A stretch of DNA of 64,000 nt from Paraburkholderia flava. GTDB lineage: Bacteria > Pseudomonadota > Gammaproteobacteria > Burkholderiales > Burkholderiaceae. This document shows positions 58,720 to 64,000 of this stretch, in pieces (position 1 is the stretch's first letter; every line of letters starts with the position of its first letter). The stretch spans positions 1,100,206 through 1,164,205 of the forward strand of contig NZ_SMRO01000003.1 in NCBI RefSeq assembly GCF_004359985.1. Reading direction: 5' to 3'. Under the pieces are notes generated by a model. The model was not told the origin of the DNA, did no database searches, and saw nothing but the letters and a program-made list of their open reading frames with translations. Made by a program: the position numbers and the translations under genes.

Positions 58720-60305
58720 CGGGTGCCCTCGGCGGTCGTCGCGACCTTTTTGACGTTGAAGAAGCGCACGCGCCGCAGCGGCCACGACGACACGCCCTCG
58801 AGCCGCCGGCTCACGAGCATCAGATCGGGTGAGTCGTACAGCACGATCATCGGCGTGTCGGCGAGCATCATTGCGTGCAGCGTGTCGAAGGTTTTTGCGC
58901 GCACGGCGGGATCGGTGACGCCCGAAATGCTTTGCAACGCCGTGCGTGCTGCGGGGTTTTCCCACTGCGCCATCGGCATCTTCGTCTTGTCGCCGATCAC
59001 GTCCGCGTACATCTGCGCGGGGTCGAGTCGCGCGGAGTACGCGAACGCCATCATCTGGAAGTGGCCCGAGCGGAAATCGCTCAACTGCGTGGCCCATTCG
59101 ACGACGTCGAGTTCGGTATGAATCCCCGCTTTCGACAGCAACGCCTGCGCGTACACGCCGAGCCGGTAGATCGGCGCATAGCGGCGGCTCACTTCGAGCT
59201 TCAGCGTCTGCCCGCGATAACCGGCCTCGGCCGCGAGCCGCTTCGCTTCGGCGACGTCGTGCGGATAACCGGTGCGATCGCCGGCGTCGTACAGCGTGTC
59301 GCTGGTCGGCACCAGCGACGGGTTGTACTCGGCGCGGCCGTTGCTCACCGCGTTCGCGAGATTCGGCAGATCGAGCGCGAGTGCGATGGCGCGGCGCATC
59401 CGTGGATCGGTGAGCAACGGATCACGCGATTGCATCAGCAGCACCAGCGGATCGGCACCATGCCCGACGACCATCTGCCAGCGCGGATCGGGCGGCGGGA
59501 TGTCGTTTTCGTCGATCGTCACCGCGTCGACCTGGCCCGACAGCAGCGCGGATTTCTGCGCTGCCTGATCCGGAATCACGACGAAGCGCACCGGCGCATA
59601 CGCGATCTTCGCGCCGGCCATGCCGCTCGGCGGCTCGGGTCGCGGTTTGTATTGCGCGAACGGCGTGAGCAGCACGTACTGGCCTTTACGCCATTCGCCG
59701 AACACGTAGGGGCCGGTGCCGATCGGCTTCACCCAGCGGCCCTGCGCATCGACGCTGTCCGGATGCAGCACCGCGAGCGGGCAGCGTGGATTCGCGAGCT
59801 GTGCGAGGAACAGCGCATACGGATGCTCGAGCTGAAACACGACGGTGTGCGGATCGGGCGTGCGCACCGCCAGCACTTTCACGCCGCGATTGCTGGTGTA
59901 GACCGCGCGGCACGCGAAGCCGGAGCGCGGGTTCATGAAATAGTCGAAGCTCCACTTCACTTCGGCCGACGTGACCGGCGCGCCGTTATGAAAGAGGACG
60001 CCGTCGCGCAGCCGGAACGTGTACGTGGTGCCGTCCGGCGACACGGTCCAGCTGTCCGCGAGCATCGGACCGATCGACATGTCGGCCTTCAACGCGACCA
60101 GCGATTCGACGACGTGACCGAGGATGTTGTCGGTCGACGTGTTGCGCGACTGATGGCCGGGCATCGAACTGGGCGTGTCGGAGCCGTCGGCGAAACGGAT
60201 CTCGGGGTGTGATGCGGGCGCCGTTGCCGCAAGCGCCGCGCTCGCGATGCCGACGAACGCGACCCACGCGAGCGCAGCCGCATACGCGGGACGGCGCATG
60301 CGCAT
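58716..60305 (-). CDS. ABC importer substrate-binding protein (family 5, DppA/OppA class)
   Basis: 529 residues from ATG 60305, whose first base is also the last base of the C45 stop (TGATG). Signal peptide to A-L-A-A (about 24). Then the SBP_bac_5 pattern: P-M-L-A-D-S-W-T-V-S-P-D-G-T-T-Y-T-F-R-L-R-D-G-V, F-H-N-G, P-I-G-T-G-P-Y. Periplasmic binder of peptides, opines or related polar compounds. Directly behind the C45 gene, so the transported molecule is probably the amidohydrolase substrate. Confidence 0.94.
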   Translation of the reverse strand: MRMRRPAYAAALAWVAFVGIASAALAATAPASHPEIRFADGSDTPSSMPGHQSRNTSTDNILGHVVESLVALKADMSIGPMLADSWTVSPDGTTYTFRLRDGVLFHNGAPVTSAEVKWSFDYFMNPRSGFACRAVYTSNRGVKVLAVRTPDPHTVVFQLEHPYALFLAQLANPRCPLAVLHPDSVDAQGRWVKPIGTGPYVFGEWRKGQYVLLTPFAQYKPRPEPPSGMAGAKIAYAPVRFVVIPDQAAQKSALLSGQVDAVTIDENDIPPPDPRWQMVVGHGADPLVLLMQSRDPLLTDPRMRRAIALALDLPNLANAVSNGRAEYNPSLVPTSDTLYDAGDRTGYPHDVAEAKRLAAEAGYRGQTLKLEVSRRYAPIYRLGVYAQALLSKAGIHTELDVVEWATQLSDFRSGHFQMMAFAYSARLDPAQMYADVIGDKTKMPMAQWENPAARTALQSISGVTDPAVRAKTFDTLHAMMLADTPMIVLYDSPDLMLVSRRLEGVSSWPLRRVRFFNVKKVATTAEGTR

Positions 60306-61417
60306 CACAGCGTGTACTCGACGAATTCGCGGTTCGCGTACGGCTTGCGCGCGATCCACATTGTGCGGCCCTCCGGGTCCATCAGCGTCGTCGCGACGGT
60401 CGCCGAGATGCTGTCGTGGCTCGCAGGTTTCGGCGAGCGCAACACGCTGTCGGGCGAACCGTAGTCGTCGGCGAGAATCGCTTTGACGGTAGTCCAGTCG
60501 ATCTTGCCGCCGTCACGCTGCGCAGCGGCGAGCGCGACCTCCACGCGACGCTGCCGGTACAGCGTGTCGGGCCCCGACTTCAAGCCGAGATCGTCGAGCT
60601 TCGTGCGCGCGACCGGACACAGCCAGTGGTTCGCATGCACCAGCACGTCGTTCTCCGGCTGCAGCCAGAAAATTTCGTCGGGTGCGCATTCGAGATCGAA
60701 CGCTTCGCCGCCCATATGCCCGAGCAGCAGATTGTTCGAGCAGAAACGCCGCGTGTTCCACACCACTTTCATCGCGGCGGCGAGACTCGGCGCTTCGAGC
60801 ATCTTGCGACGCACGAGAACGAGCGGCACGTCGGCGGGACGTTGATAGTCGCGGTTCGACGTGAGGAAGTTGCCGGTCAGCGACACGCCCGCACTATTGA
60901 AACCGTGACGCGCGAGGCTGCCCGCCTCGGTGAAGGTCAGCAGATCGGGGCCGTCGCTGCGACGCATCCGCAGCACGATGCCGGTGTCCGTGCATTCCTC
61001 ACGCCAGTCCCAGTTGTGCGCATGCATCAGCCGACCCGTCGCGCTCGCGGGCGGCAGCACGATGAGACCCGTGCAGCCGTCGTCGAGCGCACCGCGTGCA
61101 CGCGCGAGTTCGCCGTGGCCGAACATCATCTCGGTGCGGCAGTTGATCAGGATCACGTCTTCGAGCGCCACCTGCGCGCCCGCCGCGATGCCGCGCATTT
61201 CCTCCAGATAGGCCGGCTCGAACGCAGCGATCGCGGGCGTCATCGATGCGGCGAGTTCACGCTGCCGCGCCGTCTCGACGCCGCGTCGTTCGAGCTGTCG
61301 CCGGTACAACGCGACGCTGCGGGCAACCCGTTCGGGGACCGCGCGGCCGTGGGCGGCACCGCGCTCGAACGGATTGCCGTCGACTTCGACGAAAGGAAAA
61401 GCTTCGGACGTGGACAT
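60305..61417 (-). CDS. C45-family autoproteolytic acyltransferase/amidohydrolase
   Basis: 370 residues. Isopenicillin-N-acyltransferase-type Ntn hydrolase: N-terminal G-N-P-F-E-R-G-A-A-H-G, then self-cleavage site D-D-G-C115-T-G-L, with C115 as the expected N-terminal nucleophile after processing, then H-A-H-N-W-D-W and G-V-S-L-T-G-N. Relatives cleave or transfer N-acyl groups on amides. No signal peptide, so it should act in the cytoplasm. First gene of the ABC operon and divergent from the aminotransferase. Substrate not known. Confidence 0.92.
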   Translation of the reverse strand: MSTSEAFPFVEVDGNPFERGAAHGRAVPERVARSVALYRRQLERRGVETARQRELAASMTPAIAAFEPAYLEEMRGIAAGAQVALEDVILINCRTEMMFGHGELARARGALDDGCTGLIVLPPASATGRLMHAHNWDWREECTDTGIVLRMRRSDGPDLLTFTEAGSLARHGFNSAGVSLTGNFLTSNRDYQRPADVPLVLVRRKMLEAPSLAAAMKVVWNTRRFCSNNLLLGHMGGEAFDLECAPDEIFWLQPENDVLVHANHWLCPVARTKLDDLGLKSGPDTLYRQRRVEVALAAAQRDGGKIDWTTVKAILADDYGSPDSVLRSPKPASHDSISATVATTLMDPEGRTMWIARKPYANREFVEYTL

Positions 61418-61454
61418 CGCGGGGCGCTCCTGAATGACGGGTTGGTGAAAGGAG

Positions 61455-61460
61455 TGTACT
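61455..61460. promoter_or_regulatory. TGTACT half-site near the C45 promoter
   Basis: TGTACT (read AGTACA on the minus strand) lies 38 bp upstream of the C45 ATG. The same hexamer recurs in the dyad at 61583-61608 near the aminotransferase, suggesting one regulator for both directions. Confidence 0.35.
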
Positions 61461-61582
61461 AAAACGAAAATAAATTCAATATGCCTTCGGGTGATATCTC
61501 GGGAAAACCCCTAAATTTTGCGATTTACCCGTACTGAGAATTGGCTGGTGGTTGTTTTTGTTTTCGCTTTAGACCAAACTGA

Positions 61583-61608
61583 TTGTACTTTTTATAGCTT
61601 GAGTACAA
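61583..61608. promoter_or_regulatory. TTGTACT/AGTACAA dyad, candidate GntR operator
   Basis: TTGTACT (61583-61589) and AGTACAA (61602-61608) are exact reverse complements separated by 12 AT-rich bases. The right arm ends two bases before the aminotransferase ATG. GT..AC arms are usual for FCD-type GntR operators. Likely bound by the GntR protein encoded two genes on. Confidence 0.55.
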
Positions 61609-61610
61609 CC

Positions 61611-62966
61611 ATGACCCTACCCACGCAGCTCGGCTCGCCCGATCTCGAGCGTTACTGGATGCCCTTCACCGCGAATCGCCGCTTCAAGGCGGCGCGGCCG
61701 CCGCTGTTCGTCGAAGCGGACGGCATGTACTACCGTCGCGACGACGGCAAGACGGTGCTCGACGGGATCGCGGGGCTGTGGTGCGTGAACGCGGGCCATC
61801 GGCGCCGCGAGATCGTCGATGCGATCGCGTCGACGGCAGCGTCGCTCGACTACGCGTCGTCGTTCCAGATGGGGCATCCGCTCGCATTCGAATACGCAGA
61901 TGCGCTACTCGACGAAGCGCCCGACGGTTTCGGTCAGGTGTTTTTTTCGAACTCGGGTTCAGAGGCGGTCGATACCGCGTTGAAGATCGCGCTCGCGTAT
62001 CACCGTGCGCGCGGCGACGCGCAGCGCGTGCGCCTGATCGGTCGCGAGCGCGGGTATCACGGCGTCGGTTTCGGCGGGCTGTCGGTGTCGGGGATCGCGG
62101 GGCATCGGAAGGCGTACGGCAATCTGCTGCCGTTCGTCGATCATCTGCCGAGCACGTACGATCGCGCGCAGATGGCGTTCACGCGCGGCCAGCCGGAGTG
62201 GGGCGCGCATCTCGCCGACGAACTCACGCGTCTTGTCGCGCTGCACGACGCATCGACGATTGCTGCGGTGATCGTCGAACCGGTCGCGGGTTCGACCGGC
62301 GTGCTCGTGCCGCCGGTCGGCTATCTGCAACGACTGCGGCAGATCTGCGACGCGCACGGCATCCTGCTGATCTTCGACGAAGTGATCTGCGGTTTCGGTC
62401 GGGTCGGCGCATCGTTCGCGGCGAAGCGTTTCGGCGTGACGCCCGATCTGATCACGAGCGCGAAGGGCCTCACCAACGGCGCGGTGCCGATGGGCGCGAC
62501 GTTCGTGCGCGAGCACGTGTACGACGCGCTGATGCAGGCGCCGCCCGACGCAATCGAGTTCGCGCACGGCTACACGTACTCGGGGCATCCGCTCGCGTGC
62601 GCGGCGGGGCTGGCTGCGCTTGGTGTCTATCGTCGCGAGCAGTTGTTCGAGCGTGCGAAATCGCTCGAACCGCAATGGGAGCGTGCGGCGCATGCGTTGC
62701 GCGAGTGTCCGGGTGTTCTCGACGTGCGCAACTTCGGATTGCTCGCTGCGATCGATCTCGCGCCGTTGCCCGGGGCACCGAGCGCACCAGGCAAGCGCGG
62801 TTTCGACGTGCATACGCGCTGCCTCGAACGCGGCGTGTTGATCCGCGCAGCCGGCGACACGATGCTGCTGTCGCCGCCGCTCGTCATCGAGCCTGCGCAG
62901 ATCGATACGTTGTTCGGCACGCTTGCCGACGTGCTGCAGCAGATTGGTCGCGAGACCGCGCAATGA
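61611..62966 (+). CDS. omega-amino acid:pyruvate-type class III aminotransferase
   Basis: 451 residues from ATG 61611. Fold-type I, class III: W-M-P-F-T-A-N-R-R-F, S-N-S-G-S-E-A-V-D-T-A-L-K, D-E-V-I-C-G-F-G-R-V-G, PLP lysine K285 in S-A-K-G-L-T-N-G, H-G-Y-T-Y-S-G-H-P. The sequence follows the beta-alanine/omega-amino acid:pyruvate transaminase pattern closely. It probably removes the amino group from the product of the C45 enzyme. The TGA overlaps the ATG of the following 22-codon mini-ORF. Confidence 0.93.
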   Translation: MTLPTQLGSPDLERYWMPFTANRRFKAARPPLFVEADGMYYRRDDGKTVLDGIAGLWCVNAGHRRREIVDAIASTAASLDYASSFQMGHPLAFEYADALLDEAPDGFGQVFFSNSGSEAVDTALKIALAYHRARGDAQRVRLIGRERGYHGVGFGGLSVSGIAGHRKAYGNLLPFVDHLPSTYDRAQMAFTRGQPEWGAHLADELTRLVALHDASTIAAVIVEPVAGSTGVLVPPVGYLQRLRQICDAHGILLIFDEVICGFGRVGASFAAKRFGVTPDLITSAKGLTNGAVPMGATFVREHVYDALMQAPPDAIEFAHGYTYSGHPLACAAGLAALGVYRREQLFERAKSLEPQWERAAHALRECPGVLDVRNFGLLAAIDLAPLPGAPSAPGKRGFDVHTRCLERGVLIRAAGDTMLLSPPLVIEPAQIDTLFGTLADVLQQIGRETAQ

Positions 62967-63031
62967 ATAACGCACAGGTAGAATCCGTGGGCTGCGGCGT
63001 CACATGCCGCCTTCGTCTTCGGTCCCGATGA
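62963..63031 (+). CDS. 22-codon mini-ORF bridging aminotransferase and GntR genes
   Basis: Starts with ATG inside the aminotransferase stop (ATGA, 62963-62966) and ends with TGA at 63029-63031, which overlaps the ATG at 63028 of the GntR frame (ATGA). Peptide is M-N-N-A-Q-V-E-S-V-G and then a Cys/Arg-rich tail. It most likely serves to carry ribosomes from one gene to the next rather than to make a working peptide. Confidence 0.5.
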   Translation: MNNAQVESVGCGVTCRLRLRSR

Positions 63032-63939
63032 ACGCTTCCGCTTCCTCTGATCCTTCCGATTCTTCGTCGAACTTCAGTCCGCTGCAGGTCGATCTCGCGC
63101 GCCGCATCGGCCAGCAGATCGTCAACGGCGAACTGCAGCCTGGCCAGCATTTGTCCGAGAACGCACTCGCCGATACGTTCCAGGTGTCGCGCACACCGGT
63201 TCGCAAAGCGCTGCAACTGATCGCCGAACACGGGCTCGCCGATTTCCGCGCACGTGAAGGCGTGTTCGTCACGCAGACGCCGCCCGCTGCGGTGCCGAGT
63301 TTCGGCGAGACGATCACCGGCGACGAACTGCGTCGGCGTCTGCTCGACGACTACACGCATGGCCGACTGCCTGCCGCGTGGACCGAGAAGGATGTGCTCG
63401 AACGCTACGGTGCTTCACGCGCGGTGCTGACGAAAGCGCTCGTGCGGCTCGCATCCGATGGCCTGATCGAAAAGCGCAAGGGACACGGCTGGCGTTTCCT
63501 GCCCGCGTTCAATACGCCGGACACGATGGCCGAGAGTTATCGCTTCCGTCTGATTCTCGAATGCGCGGCGATCCGCGAGCCGGGTTTCAAGGTGGATGCC
63601 GCGCAGCTCGCGCGGGTGCGCGATGCGCATCAACGGCTGGTCGACCGGCGCGGCAATCCGCCGGATGCGACCGAACTGTTCGCGTTGAACGCGGAGTTCC
63701 ACGAGATGATCGCGCGCTTCTCGGGCAACCGCTTCATCGTGCAGGCGATGCAGCAGCAGAACCAGATGCGCCGACTCGACGAGTACGTCGCGCACTTCAA
63801 GGGGCCGTGGCACGTCGTGTCGTGCACCGAGCATCTGCAGATCATCGATGCGCTCGAGAAGGGCGACTTCGAATGGGCCGCTGCGCTGATGCAACGGCAT
63901 CTGACCCAGGCGAGATCGCGCACGCCTGGGGCGACGTGA
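63028..63939 (+). CDS. GntR/FCD-family regulator with two winged-helix domains
   Basis: 303 residues from ATG 63028, chosen because it is coupled to the mini-ORF stop; ATG 63004 in frame is an alternative. Residues about 18-84 are a GntR winged helix (L-S-E-N-A-L-A-D-T-F-Q-V-S-R-T-P-V-R-K). Residues about 100-155 look like a second one (W-T-E-K-D-V-L-E-R-Y-G-A-S-R-A-V-L-T-K). The C-terminal helical FCD-like domain has N-A-E-F-H-E-M-I and H-L-Q-I-I-D-A-L. Likely regulates the divergent C45/ABC operon and the aminotransferase. Confidence 0.88.
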   Translation: MNASASSDPSDSSSNFSPLQVDLARRIGQQIVNGELQPGQHLSENALADTFQVSRTPVRKALQLIAEHGLADFRAREGVFVTQTPPAAVPSFGETITGDELRRRLLDDYTHGRLPAAWTEKDVLERYGASRAVLTKALVRLASDGLIEKRKGHGWRFLPAFNTPDTMAESYRFRLILECAAIREPGFKVDAAQLARVRDAHQRLVDRRGNPPDATELFALNAEFHEMIARFSGNRFIVQAMQQQNQMRRLDEYVAHFKGPWHVVSCTEHLQIIDALEKGDFEWAAALMQRHLTQARSRTPGAT

Positions 63940-64000
63940 ACGCGCGTCGTGCGTTGAAAAGCTGACGCGAAGAAGTTAACAATGCGGTACTCGCCGCGCG

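Noticed and set aside
1..64000. CRISPR arrays, rRNA, tRNA, insertion sequences, phage genes
   Set aside because: Looked for regularly spaced repeats, conserved RNA segments, transposase motifs and integrase motifs by eye and found none. A tRNA could be missed without a covariance search.

Overview
High-GC, densely packed Gram-negative chromosomal DNA. The family mix (classic burkholderial trimeric porin, MipA/OmpV protein, many LysR regulators, GtsA-type sugar ABC importer, MipA-coupled two-component system, HAF-repeat protein) points to Burkholderiales, most likely Paraburkholderia or a close relative. This is an inference from protein families and codon use; no rRNA gene is present to settle it. 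I found no rRNA, convincing tRNA, CRISPR array, insertion sequence or prophage.

Layout. 0-14.3 kb: the tail of a large glycoside hydrolase, then small independent transport, detoxification and regulation units (PEBP protein, methyltransferase, LysE exporter, TehA-type channel, AI-2E-type permease, a TetR/SDR/TetX-like unit with twin operators, a paired DUF606 transporter next to a LysR regulator, two acetyltransferases, a MAPEG protein and a GlxA-type regulator). 14.6-15.4 kb: a lower-GC orphan secreted protein. 16-22.9 kb: a beta-glucoside operon (GH1 glucosidase, CUT1 ABC importer, LacI regulator) with a perfect LacI-type operator in front. 23-31.6 kb: DHA2 exporter, an extracytoplasmic methionine sulfoxide repair cluster (MsrB, DipZ-like, MsrA) divergent from a two-component system, and sfnG. 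31.8-36.8 kb: HAF-repeat protein, SMP-30-like secreted protein, two LysR regulators and a NIPSNAP protein. 37-40.2 kb: a gtr-type lipid-linked glycosylation operon (GT2, GtrA, GT39). 40.9-47.5 kb: small secreted proteins, a MipA/two-component operon, an HD phosphohydrolase, and a sigma factor/membrane protein/ferredoxin operon. 47.5-50.1 kb: a looser accessory patch with lower coding density, a short dispersed repeat and orphan genes. 50-55 kb: RhlE-type helicase, two secreted hypotheticals, an isonitrile-hydratase-like protein and a porin.

The most interesting system lies at 55.1-63.9 kb. A five-gene minus-strand operon (C45 autoproteolytic acyltransferase/amidohydrolase, then peptide/opine-class ABC importer) has every junction overlapping by one or four bases. 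It is divergent from an omega-amino acid:pyruvate-type aminotransferase and a GntR regulator that appears to carry two winged-helix domains and to be translationally coupled through a 22-codon mini-ORF. Together they look like uptake, amide cleavage and transamination of an unidentified N-acylated amine or beta/omega-amino acid.

Many long antisense reading frames are composition shadows of the high-GC genes and are not annotated.
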